Part shown: positions 1 through 9,627 of the stretch, piece after piece
How the letters are laid out: every line of letters starts with the position of its first letter
Position numbering within the stretch: position 1 is the stretch's first letter
Assembly (NCBI GenBank): GCA_004802705.1
Contig: SGPL01000434.1
Location: forward strand, 1 to 28,379
Direction of reading: 5' to 3'
DNA length: 28,379 nucleotides
Source of the DNA: Bondarzewia mesenterica
Lineage: Eukaryota > Basidiomycota > Agaricomycetes > Russulales > Bondarzewiaceae
The notes under the pieces: model-generated
The model's input: only the letters and a program-made list of their open reading frames with translations
The model's database searches: none
What the model was told of the DNA's origin: nothing
Translations under genes and position numbers: made by a program

Positions 1-524
1 CGAGCGGTGCAAAAAGAGTGTTGAGGTAGTCGGCCATTGGTGTCGAAGCACCCGACTACGCAGCGGAAGGTGCAAATGTGGATGCTGGCCTGACAGGCAA
101 TGCGTCCGGGACAGTGTGAGATGGGTCATGGCTGGGTGTAGTGTGTAGAGAACGCCGTCGGGCTGAAACTTGGAGACTAAATGAGTACAATATCCTTTAA
201 GCTGGATGCAAAGGAGTTTGAACAGACCTGACAAAGTCCGAAGAGCAGACCGAGGTTTGACAACGTCGAGTGCAACGCTAGTCAACTTTGAACATCGCAG
301 AACTCTCGACATTGGCGGCGACAACGGCGAGCAGAGCAAGAAGAGGTCTAAAGAGGCTCGGGGACCTTCGCCAAAAACGGCCAAAACGTCGAGACTCCAG
401 TCACCAGCTATCAGCAAAACATGACGATGGTGAACGGCGAGTGTGATGTCATGCGGCTCTCCAGTTGACCTTCGAACGAATGGCGGCGGGAGGGATATGA
501 GTGGCAAGATCTTCTCGGTTATCT
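1..524. other. Left edge, no gene recognised
   Basis: I see no supportable gene here. Short open frames exist on both strands but none resembles a known family, and none joins to the Hsp70 remnant that begins further right. The composition is ordinary. The stretch may contain the lost 3' part of the Hsp70 pseudogene, but nothing recognisable remains. Confidence 0.4.
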
Positions 525-619
525 TCAGTCGTCGTTGTCGTCATCATCATTGTCAATCGTCGCGGAGCCGGCTGAGACATCCCGAACCAACAACCCCGGC
601 GTCACTGAATACTGACCAT

Positions 620-1630
620 CAAGACTTGTATACAAAGCCACCCCTTTCTCTATGTCAGCGCACACAGACCCAGCCCCGTTCGACTCTTCAATAAGATATC
701 GACGAGCTTTGTCAGCCTCGATGTACTCTTCGACATCGGAAACCATGCGCTCGATGTCCTTTGTTAGTGGCCTTGTCCTTAAGGTTGACGTGGACGATAC
801 CATCTGGAACATAGAACATCAGCAAATGACAATATACTGTTAGGGGATACATACTTATCGCATCGATGTCGAGGGTGATCTCGATTTAAGGCACACTCTT
901 AGGTGCAGGAGGGACACCGACAAGGTTGAAGTTGCCGAGCAGCTTGTTGTCCCAAATGAGTTTATGCTCACCCTGGAAAATCTTGACCTCAATGGCAGTC
1001 TGACGGTCGGCGGCTGTAGAGAAGACCTGCGACTTCTTGGTGGGGATAGTAGTATTGCGGGAGATGGGCCTGGTCATGATACCGCCAAGAGTCTCGATAG
1101 CGAGGGACAAAGAAGTGACATCAAGGAGGATGTCGGTGACGTTGCCAGCGAGGACACCACCCATCCGGTATAACACCCTTGGAAGGCTCGCGGCCGAAGA
1201 TGCTCTCGTCCGTCTCGACGACCCGTGGTATGCGAGTCATCCCGCCAACAAGGATAACCTCGTTAGCATCGCTTGCCTGGATACCGGCATCAACGAGGAC
1301 CTTCTTTGCAAGGTCCCAAACTGCGCTGGATGGGGGGGGGCGACGAGAGCCTCGAAGTGAAAGCAGTTGAGCATCAAGTTGATGTACTTGAGTCCGAACA
1401 CATCCAATCCGAGTTCCCTTTCCGAGCCCACTTGGATGCCTTCTCGATGACAACAAGCTGGGCATCCGGTGCGAAGGATGCAGCGATGGATGGAGTGAAC
1501 GTTGCTGTACCAGAGACGGGCAGAGTCGGTCACGCGACTGAGCTCTGTCACCAGAATCTGAGGTGCCGAAGCGAGCATATCTGATGTGAGATCAAGGTTG
1601 AAAGTGGCAGTCTGCAAGGCATTCGTCAAT
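620..1630 (-). pseudogene. Decayed mitochondrial-type Hsp70 (Ssc1/DnaK-like)
   Basis: Read on the minus strand, pieces of a mitochondrial Hsp70 chaperone appear in order but in different frames: [17 protein letters not shown] (about 1290-1240), then [40 protein letters not shown] and [14 protein letters not shown] (about 1165-910), then DGIVHVNLKDKATNK (803 down), then DIERMV and [23 protein letters not shown] is typical of the mitochondrial/DnaK type, not the cytosolic Ssa type. Damage includes a stop (TAA for CAA, after the VP near 890), loss of about ten residues and a frame change near the GVNPDEAVAIGA region, loss of the segment between DKATNK and DIERMV with another frame change, and no N-terminal ATPase half. 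A 51-nt GT-AG intron (854-804) survives, so this came from genomic DNA and was not retroposed. The upstream part (1350-1630) is only weakly alignable. Confidence 0.88.
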
Positions 1631-1639
1631 GAACGCTAA

Positions 1640-3610
1640 AATTTTGAGAATAAATAATGGACAATGAGGACAATGATGAGTAAAAAATGGCGTATTTACC
1701 TGAGGCAGAGAGCATGCGCGGCCCTTGCTCATCTTGCTCGTCCTAGTCATCCGCTCGTCCTGGTCCCCTCCTTGTTGTCCTCCTGAGCATCCATGTTGCT
1801 GCCGTTGTTCCCTTGCCATTGTCCCTGTCCCCATTCGTCGTCAGCGTCGTTGTCGTGTCATAGTGGTTGGCGCCGTCACGGTCGAAGGAGCGTCTTGGGG
1901 CATGACGGCGTCTCCGATATTATCCGCCGCACTGCACGTTCCCTTGTCCTCGTCGGGGTTATCGCTGTCATCATCCTGCTCATACACCTCCACGCTCGTC
2001 CTGCTCATCTCATTCTTCCAACTCCACTTGTTCTCCTTGTTGGTATTGTTGGTGTTCTTCTCTGTCGACCGGCCATTGTAGTCGCTCGCCAGTGGTGCCC
2101 TCAAGTGCCGACTGCCTCAGCGCAGGTTACATTTTACAATTAAAATGCATACATGGACAAAGAAAAAGCAAGTGATGGGCTTACGAGTAAAAATTGGCTC
2201 AGTAATATAAGAACTTGATACACATCATCGTCCCCTCGTCTGGCCATCCTCGCCGCCGCCTTCATCTTTGCGTGGATACTAATAACAGCATTTGTCCTTG
2301 CCGCCGCCGCCGCCGTTCTAGTCACTGTCGTGGTCGCGTTCGTCCTGCTCGTCTGCTGGTCTTGGCCGTGTTCGCCGTCCCTTAGTCATCTAGTCGTCCT
2401 GGGCGTACTCGCCGTCTGCTCGTAGTAGTCGTCCCCTTGCCTCGCCGCCATGCCTTCACCGTCGCCCTCCTCACCTCCTCACCATCCTCCGAATTATCTG
2501 GGTGGCTTTTGTGGATTGTCTTCATCCTGGCCGTAGTCCTCACCATTCGCGGCACCCTCGCTGTCATTTGAAATTGTCCTCACCTCGGTGTCGTCATCGT
2601 CTCCTGGTCATCCCCTTGCCGCCCTTGTCGTCCTTGCCGTCCTCATCCTCATCGTTGTCCTCACCGTCGTCATCCTTGCCATCCTCACGGTCATCTGGGT
2701 GATGTTTGTCAGTTATCCTCATCCTTATGCACACTGCCATCCTCACTGTTCGCTTACCTTCATTCTGCTCGTCATCCTGGTCATCGTAAAGATGGCGTAA
2801 GGGGGAATGGATGGATGTGGTGGTGGTGGTATGTCACGTCATGGTGGTGCGATGAAGGTGCACGAGGAGGTGCACGAGGCGGCGGCGGCGGGTGGAAGTT
2901 GCACAGACCGAAGGAAGGTATTGGGGTAGATATGGTTATCGCGATCGCATGTAGGTTGGAAAAGAGGGAAGGGGAAGGTGGCGACAATACAATAGCAGTT
3001 ACAGTCGTCGAACCTCGAAGTCATAGCTTAGGTTAGCCTGGAAATGGCTCGACGTTGAGGTGATGCCCTTACCGTCGACGTCGTCCCCTAGCCGTCCTCG
3101 TCTCCTCACTATCATCGTCGTCCCTTCGCCACCATGCCCTCGCCGTCATCTCTGGCCATTCCATGTTCGTCCTCGCTATCGTCCTCGTCTTGCCTCTTGC
3201 TGATGATCCTGCTCACCTGCCCAGCCATCTTGAACGGCGGAGGGAATCGAGTTGGGCAGGGCAGGGATGGGGAGTGTAGGAGGAAACCCCGAGTGCGTTC
3301 GTTGCTGTGGTATGGATTGCTCATGGAGCGGGCTAAAAAAAAGTGTTGAGCATCACGAGCATATAGAAGAAGAAAATGAGAGAGACAGGAGGTGAGGCAG
3401 AGAGCGCACGCGGCTCTCGCTCGTCTCCTAGCTGATCGTCGTTTTCGTGTCATATGCTCGCCTCTGATAGTCTCCCAATGGTAAGTTGTAGACTTCGTTC
3501 AACCTTCGTACCTCAGGTGTCTAGCTGCCGATGCCTTCCCCCCCATGGTCCTAACACGAGAGCCCGCTGTGGCTTATTGGAGAGTTGTGGGGTGAAGGAA
3601 GATAATGACA
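1640..3610. repeat. Low-complexity, strand-asymmetric CGTCCTC-type tract
   Basis: Most of this stretch is degenerate repetition of CGTC, CCTCGTC and CATCCTC words. It is strongly pyrimidine-rich on the plus strand from about 1725 to 2790, switches to purine-rich around 2800-3020 (GGTGGTGGT, GGCGGCGGCGG and two copies of GGTGCACGAGG), and returns to pyrimidine-rich around 3060-3240. A CCG trinucleotide run lies near 2302-2315. Open frames on both strands encode only compositionally biased peptides, so I call no gene. Non-repetitive islands at about 1640-1700, 2140-2230 and 3340-3400 separate the biased blocks. The origin is unclear: expanded simple sequence, or an eroded repetitive gene or element. 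Confidence 0.6.
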
Positions 3611-3846
3611 TAGTGGATGGTGGAGCAAAGTGAGGTTGCCACTCGTAAATTCATTGAGTCAGTAGTACAAGAACATGATGATGAAAATGTCATCCCCTCA
3701 TCCCCGCCACGCTATGGACATCGCGCCGCCGCCCTCGTCGTCGTTCTCGCATTGTGCGCGTCGTCCCCGTCCCCTTGTCATCATCCCTGTACCTCGACTG
3801 CTTCTACCCGCCCTCTATCACGAGCCTGACACGTCTCACCCTGAGG

Positions 3847-4483
3847 CTACAATACGTTCCGTGTGGCAAAGGTGAACATGTCGCGGCCGGCTTTGGACTT
3901 TGGCGCTTGTGATGACGACGAGGCGGGGGGACAGGGCATGGGACCTGGGGTAGGGGGCTTTGACAACAACAACGACGCCATTGGCAAAGGGACGGCGGCC
4001 TTGACGGCGACGGGTGCAGAAGGGATGGCGACGGAGGTCGAGCTCACCATGGGGACGTGTGGTGCCATGATGGCATCTTCGACCGTGTCGGGCGCGCTGG
4101 GCGAGCCCCCCGCCGAACTCAAGGTGACCTTGGCAAAACCGCCGCCTTGAGGGTCGAGAGGGGTTTGAGGCGAGATAGAGCTCGCCGGAGAAGCGAAGGT
4201 GGAGTGGGAGAAGGTGGGGGTATCGGGGTTCGGGAGGTACGAGATGGACGGGTTGGGTGAGGCGGGTTGAGTGAGGCGGCGAGGGTGGTGCGCGAGGAAG
4301 AGGCAGTGGCGGCGGCAGCGGACGGGGAGTGCACGGGCCAAAGGAAGGGATTGTGGAGATTGTGGAGGCAGTTGTCACGTATGTGCTGGAAAAGGCAGAG
4401 ACTATGTGTTGTTGCTGCTCCTGCTGTTGTTGGGCGCGAGAGTAAAAGGTGGAAGGTGGCGGTGGTGGATGGTGTCTATACAA
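3847..4483 (-). other. Possible remnant of a Pro/Ser-rich coding region
   Basis: Two overlapping minus-strand frames stay open for 160-215 codons and give biased but not simple peptides. One has a glutamine run near 4430 (QQQQEQQQ), followed by Pro-rich sequence. The other contains short phrases such as NPDTPTF, SSISPQTP and RDMFTFATRNVL before a stop at 3847. The first half reads better in one frame and the second half in the other, which could mean a frameshifted or spliced gene. Equally, G/C-rich low-complexity DNA may simply lack stops. I recognise no family and assign no function. Confidence 0.2.
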
Positions 4484-4838
4484 GTGATGATGATGTCGCG
4501 TTGTGGTATTATCTGCCGGTCCTCAGCTAGGCTGTACCTATACATAGGCTAGTCACACGCATACACCTAGTAATGAATGAGAATGGAACAGAATACGCTC
4601 CATGCCACAAGAAAGAATGAAATTAGCTCACCAACAGTGCAGACACGGCTGCATGGCATAAGTGCAAGTAGCCCTATGTGCCGGCATTGCTCATCGTACG
4701 CCGGGCAAAGATTGCGGTGAGTGACCAGAAGGTGGACGGCAAAGCGGAGGTGGTGCGGATAGGCAGTGCGTCGGTGTGGTGGAGGACGCCGGCGACGAGA
4801 TGGCAGAGAGTGTCACTGTGTGATGAACAGCAGAGACA

Positions 4839-4972
4839 GTGTGACAGAGGAACGGGACTGTGTGCCACACAGTGTGCACAGTGTGACAGAGAAACGAGAC
4901 TGTGTGGCACACAGTGCGCACAGTGTGACAGAGAAACGAGACTGTGTGGCACACAGTGCGCACAGTGTGACA
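4839..4972. repeat. 42-bp tandem repeat, three units plus a partial fourth
   Basis: Units begin at 4839, 4881 and 4923 with GTGTGACAGAG and repeat every 42 bases; a fourth starts at 4965 and diverges after eight bases. Units two and three are almost identical and unit one differs at a few positions. Each full unit carries a 17-bp palindrome, ACTGTGTG-S-CACACAGT (4857-4873, 4899-4915, 4941-4957), whose centre is C in unit one and G in the others. The 42-base period is a multiple of three, so each frame repeats a 14-residue peptide, but no start or family context supports translation. Confidence 0.92.
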
Positions 4973-5122
4973 CTGTGGAACGCACAGCGTAGGCTGGCAG
5001 ACTGTGCGACTGTGTGTGACTGTGTTTGTGGGAACGTCACGTCTCACTGTGTAGAACAGTGAGGCTATGTGACTGTGTTTGTGAGAAAGTCACTGTGTTA
5101 CTATGTGAGGTGACTGTGCGCC

Positions 5123-5138
5123 CACTGTGCGCACAGTG
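5123..5138. repeat. Perfect 16-bp palindrome
   Basis: CACTGTGC is followed directly by its exact reverse complement GCACAGTG, with no spacer. It lies in the irregular right part of the ACTGTG-rich array. It could extrude a small cruciform or bind a dimeric protein, but no function is known. Confidence 0.9.
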
Positions 5139-5221
5139 TGACGCACAGTATGACATGTGTGACAAGTCGCGGGCACAGTCTGTTGCGCTAGTGTCACACT
5201 GTGCCCCGCGAGTCGCCCCTC

Positions 5222-5794
5222 CTCCTCCTCCCTCCGAAATACAAAGGAAATTAAGTTTCTCCGTCACTTCTTACTGTAAAATTATATTTTTGGGCTCATT
5301 TTAAAGCGTTTGTAAAAGGCTTTCGCATATATATCTTTATTCATAGTTGTGGTGTAAAATATAGCACATCAAGGCGAAATGGGGGTGGGTTGAAGAATGA
5401 GCAGAAAATGTTGCATAACTATAGTAACTGTGGATCGTTTTGGCTGGAAATTTAAATTTAGTAGGTGGTCATAATACACANAAGTNTCAGAAATGGATTT
5501 TGAGNTAGACCTTCGTTTTGTTGTGGAAAAAAANAGACTGTGTCCACACAGTGAGCATTTTGAGCATTTTGGGAGAAATTTCATATCTCATGAAGTACTG
5601 GATGGATTTCCAAGATTTTAAGCTCCAAATGTGGGGATACATGTGTAATATATTGTGGGATATAAAATTGACACATAACTATAGGGTAAAGGACACACAG
5701 TAAAAGTGGATAACGAACTCCTGTTTGAGGTCAGTAATAACTCTAGACTATCTCGAGTACGTCTAAGTAACCGAATATTCAAGATTAACATTTG
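5222..5794. other. AT-rich gene-free stretch with four ambiguous bases
   Basis: Composition drops sharply to AT-rich just after the repeat array. Ambiguous bases (N) stand at 5481, 5486, 5505 and 5534, meaning unresolved consensus. At 5537-5552 ACTGTGT and ACACAGT flank a CC spacer, a diverged copy of the palindrome in the nearby array, so the two regions may be related. No coding sequence is supportable. The rightmost part probably holds the promoter and 5' leader of the C2H2 gene. Confidence 0.5.
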
Positions 5795-6692
5795 ATGTAT
5801 CATCGTCCGTGCCGTCCTAGACCTATCGCTACTCCGTCACCGCGTTGCATAGCATCTTCCCTTTCCTACCCTGTTCATGTGGGTACATTATCCCTCTCAC
5901 GCTCGCCAAGTCCCATAGCCTCGATTGAGCGTGAATTTGTATGTATCACTGTATTTCTCAGCTCACATAGGCCATTGGCGTTGAACTCTGACCTTAGTGC
6001 ACAAACTTCACGTGTTGTGGACTTATTCTTCCTGACATGCACCATCTTCTCGAGCATTTTGAAGACATGCATGTCGTCCTACCCAACGATATCGTCGATG
6101 ATTTTTCTCTTCCCCAGTATCCCTTTGTCCTCAGTTATCCCCAAACTCATTCCATGTCCACACGTCCTACTACTCCCACTCTTTCCTCGGACACGTCTCC
6201 TGGAGAGCCCTTACGTCCGAATGACATTCTCTGCAACGCGTCCTCACCCATTTATTCCTCCCCTTTGTCTACGCCCGATCGCTCTCCATCTCCGCCCGTG
6301 CTCGCCCTCCCGCCTGCATCCTTTGGCCTGCATCCTGCGTCTGGTCCCGTCCGCAGGGACAAGCGAAGACGCGATACATCTTCGGATGCTGTCCGATTCA
6401 AGCTTGAAATACAACCCTCCGTTTCGGTGAGAAAGCGAGACAGACAGTACCGTTGCCCTGTGAGTGGTCAAGGCTGCCGTCTCACCAAAGTGGTCTGACA
6501 GAAATTCGACAATATACTGACCAGCACCCAGGTTGTACGAAGGTATGTTTCATATCTCCAGAAATCTCACCATCTGGTCAACCGCTATCCTTGCAGTCTT
6601 ACCTCAACCCAAATGGTCTCAAATACCACGTAGAGAAGGGAACATGTAACATAGACCAAGCGCCCGCTGACTCGGCCTTAACAGTTGTCTGA
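5795..6692 (+). CDS. Two-finger C2H2/C2HC zinc-finger transcription factor (Sfp1-like)
   Basis: Predicted nuclear DNA-binding regulator of 239 residues. Exons are 5795-5938, 5998-6459, 6525-6542 and 6597-6692; all junctions are phase 0 with GT-AG introns of 59, 65 and 54 nt. Finger one (residues 49-73) has C49-x4-C54 with the CCGL that often follows in fungal proteins, then H68-x4-H73 in HLLEHFEDMH. A Ser/Pro/Thr-rich linker follows, with a basic patch RRDKRRR before the second finger. Finger two is C201-x4-C206-x12-H219-x5-C225, with the motif YLNPNGLKYH typical of basidiomycete Sfp1-like proteins. It is assembled across an 18-nt exon encoding HPGCTK. The start is the first ATG of the open frame; the frame also opens at a TTG three bases upstream. 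It converges with the deaminase gene. DNA targets are unknown. Confidence 0.75.
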
Positions 6693-7686
6693 TCTCAGAA
6701 ATCATTCGCGTGAAGACAAAAGATTCTGCCTCGTCCCCTTTCTCATTCTTGTACCGCTAGAAAGGTTTGCACTGTTTTTCCCTACTCATTCAAGTAGGCA
6801 TTTTCTGTCTTCTTCCTTTGCCGCCCGCTGACGATGCATTTTAGAACACGATTTACGCATGTGACTCGTCCATTTCAATACCAACAACAAAAGACGTCTG
6901 TCATCCCAACTCTACGTCAATCCATCGGTGTCTAGAATATCTCTCCAGGCCTTGGATTCATGCACTTTCTCACTTGCGCGCCTGTTCTTTTACGCGTAAC
7001 GGTATCTTCTCTGCTTTGGGTTGGTACAGCTTGTTCCAGCCCTCCGCTCGTTTCTGCGTATATCCTTCTTTACTTATTTTACACTCAGTGCACGTACTTT
7101 ACATCGTACGTCTGCGCGCGTTGACCGCGGCATGTACTATATTATACTCGACTGTAACTGTAAAAAAAAAACCCCTTTCTATCGTTTCTCCGCTTGTTCA
7201 ACGTTCAAGGCGCAGGACGAAGTTGCTTATATAGTTGGAGGTGTCATTCACAAGCAAATCACATTTGTCGATTGCTCAAAATTGAAGCAATATCTGCATC
7301 TCATGCTAGGGTATGCATGACTTTCTTTCGCGCTCACTTGTGATAGGCTTGTAGAAGTGTCGAACGTTCAAGGTTTTCCAAAAGGTTGATCACTATTTAA
7401 CAGTTCAGCTCTTGGGCATGAATATGACAGCTACTTGAAAGATGCTGCCGAGTCCGCAGTCGTTCGCCAACATCAGTGCCCCGAACTATGGGAGATCCCA
7501 GAGTGGAAGTCGGACGATCACTGCGGCTTTGTACTGAGTCATAAAGTCGTACCTTCTTCAATACGAGTCTAAATACATGGTCGCACAGCCAGACGACCGT
7601 CATATCCATCGAGAAGTTTCCGTAAGACGCCCTTCACCTCTTTCAACGATGCCGATCATTCAGCATATACTCGATAATTCAAAAGC
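6693..7686. other. Convergent intergenic region
   Basis: This stretch separates the 3' ends of the C2H2 gene and the deaminase gene and should hold both 3' untranslated regions. Small open frames (for example around 6974-7320 and 7397-7609) show no family resemblance and no convincing splice extension. A ten-A run follows 7160. I see no other feature. Confidence 0.45.
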
Positions 7687-9143
7687 TCACTCCATGCTCC
7701 CAACCTGGCCATCGCCATCTTCAAGCCCCTGCGTACGAAGTTTCGCGTGTGCCTCTTCGACCTCTTCCTGTACGCGCTCGATAGACTTGAAGTACTTCAC
7801 AGTTTTCACGCGGAGTTCTGCATGAGGAGGAGAGGGGATACAATTAGATACATATAACAGAAAAGGGGGATTGAACGGCCGATACATACCAGCTGTTGCG
7901 TCTTCGTCGACCACAATGAGTGCCCACGGATGCATTTGGAGCGCTGAGAGTGTCCAAAGGTGGTTCACTCCTCCCTCTGCGTTAACAAATCTCGTCAATA
8001 TTACACGTTCAATACGAGAGGAGTGTTGTGGACTGTCGGTACGAAATCTACACGGTCCAACCCAACACACGATGGTCATCCATTACAAGTATTATAGACA
8101 CCTACCAATGGCCTTGCTGAGGGCGAGACTTTTTCTCTGGCCCGTAACAACCACGACGACCTCTCGCGAATCGAGGACAGTACCGACACCTACGGTGAGC
8201 GCCATGCGAGGTACAGCATCGATGTCATTGTTAAAGAAGCGCGCGTTAGCGAGTATTGTGTCATAGGCAAGCGTTTTGATACGTGTGCGCGAGGTAAGTG
8301 ATGAGCCTGCCAGTGTTTCAAACGATAACAATAGTAAATAGTGGCACGAAAAATGGATCAAGTCAAAATGCGGACCGGGCTCGTTGAAGGCAATATGCCC
8401 GTCCTCCCCAATACCGCCAAGGAATAACTCAATTCCACCATAGGCCTTGATCTTGGCTTCGTACTTTTTGCATTCGCCGATCAGATCCTTGACATTTCCA
8501 TCCAGGATGTTGACTTGACTCGACGGAATGTCGACTGCGCGTCCAGGATTGTTTGTTAGTCGTGACTCATTCCTTCACATCGAGCAACGTACTGTGGGAG
8601 AACAATTCCCGGAACATGAAGGTGTGGTAGGACTCTGGGTGACCACGCGACAGTCCGACATATTCATCCATATTGAATGTCACTACATTTTGAAACCTAC
8701 ATTTGTGGCGAGGCTCATCAACTAGGGCAAAAAGTATAGTCAATGTTGCAATAGCTAGGCTTACGACAGCTTCCCGTCCTTCACAAGCTTGATGAGATGC
8801 TTGTACGTAGGGATGGGCGATGAGCCCGTTGGCAAGCCGAGGACGAATGGTTTCTCAGGCGTGGGTTTGAACTCATTGATTCTATGTGATGATGAACGGA
8901 TGTGAGCTGCGATGAAACCTTGCCTTATGCGTGGGGTGTGATGTTATTAATGAGACCACTGTAAAAACTACTTATCGTTTGGAGACGTAGCTTCCAATGT
9001 ACTCACCAACAGAGCCAGGGTCATCACGGATGATGAGGCCTATAACGCCGATGTTCAGAAGATATGGCAGAGTGATGTCGAAAAGGGCGGAAAAGGATTT
9101 TCAAATCAGAGGCATTGAGCACGAGAGGATAAGACGTACGCAT
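7687..9143 (-). CDS. nagB: Glucosamine-6-phosphate deaminase/isomerase
   Basis: Converts glucosamine-6-phosphate to fructose-6-phosphate and ammonia, the step that feeds chitin-derived amino sugar into glycolysis; cytosolic. Eight exons in minus order: 9143-9140, 9039-8976, 8881-8765, 8696-8593, 8534-8376, 8306-8106, 7976-7890, 7817-7687, giving 288 residues (E. coli NagB has 266, from memory). All phases agree. Family motifs: LGLPTGSSP (sugar phosphate loop), FNMDEYVGL with D72, [15 protein letters not shown] with D141, H143 and E148, [22 protein letters not shown], and [15 protein letters not shown]. Catalytic positions match E. coli numbering. The first coding exon is only four bases (ATGC), and the mature N-terminus [10 protein letters not shown] fits the family. 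Oddity: intron two (8975-8882) begins AT, not GT (ATAAGT...TAG); without splicing there the frame stops at once. The 8375 donor (GTCCGC) is also weak. Confidence 0.93.
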
Positions 9144-9627
9144 GATGAACAGTTATGAACACCTGCTGCTGAAATAGCAAGGAGGACTGTCGTGTCAGAA
9201 AAAGAGGAGAGAGGGGCTGGCTGAAACGGGTACTCGTGTAGATGCATGATACAAGAGAGAAAGCAAGAGTCCTAGGAGCAAGTTCGGATATTTCAAGGCT
9301 CACGGGCCGAGAGACCGGTCAATGATGAATTCTGCGCCCAATGTTGTGCGGGCGACGCACACGTTTGTCGGCCCAATTACAACTAATCCATGGCCATAGC
9401 CATGCTAGTCTTCGCATGCATAATCACACGACGACCTTGGATGAATGCGAGAAAAAATGATAGCATAAATCATGCATGGACGATGCCGGAATCATACTAC
9501 ACTTTTGAGAGAAGACATAATGCCAACAGTGGAAGAGCAGGGTCACCTAGTAGTCATATCTGCCCCAGCAGTCCTCCAGCCTGCATGATAGCTGCAATCC
9601 GGCGTACCTGGACCCATGCGCCAAAAC
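9144..9627. other. Intergenic between eS10 3' end and deaminase start
   Basis: Both flanking genes are on the minus strand, so this holds the eS10 3' untranslated region and the deaminase promoter and leader. No TATA box or other convincing element is visible. Short open frames on the plus strand appear to be chance. Confidence 0.4.

Larger units (their letters stand above)
4808..5215. repeat. ACTGTG/CACAGT-rich array
   Basis: This stretch is saturated with the hexamer ACTGTG and its reverse complement CACAGT, often arranged head to head so that they form short palindromes. It contains the regular 42-bp tandem units (separate entry), an irregular part from about 4980 to 5210, and a perfect 16-bp palindrome at 5123-5138. 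All six frames stay open for 75-118 codons because of the repetition; the cysteine- and valine-rich peptides look artefactual and I call no protein. It resembles a small satellite or a hairpin-rich element. I do not recognise it as a known family. Confidence 0.8.

Noticed and set aside
26..59. Inverted repeat GTAGTCGG ... CCGACTAC with an 18-base loop
   Set aside because: Arms of eight bases without extension; expected by chance in a window of this size, and no terminator or RNA context.
1725..2143. Open frames coding hydrophobic LLVLLV-type peptides that could be read as membrane proteins
   Set aside because: They follow directly from CTC/GTC-rich low-complexity DNA; the complementary frames are equally open.
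4839..4972. CRISPR-like array
   Set aside because: Units are contiguous 42-bp tandem repeats without unique spacers, in a eukaryotic genome.
4674..5062. Cys/Val-rich open frames of 75-118 codons on both strands
   Set aside because: All six frames are open because the DNA is a stop-poor tandem repeat; no start context, splice sites or family resemblance.
7687..9143. An amino-sugar catabolic gene cluster around the deaminase
   Set aside because: Neighbours are a C2H2 regulator and eS10; no N-acetylglucosamine kinase, deacetylase or transporter is present.
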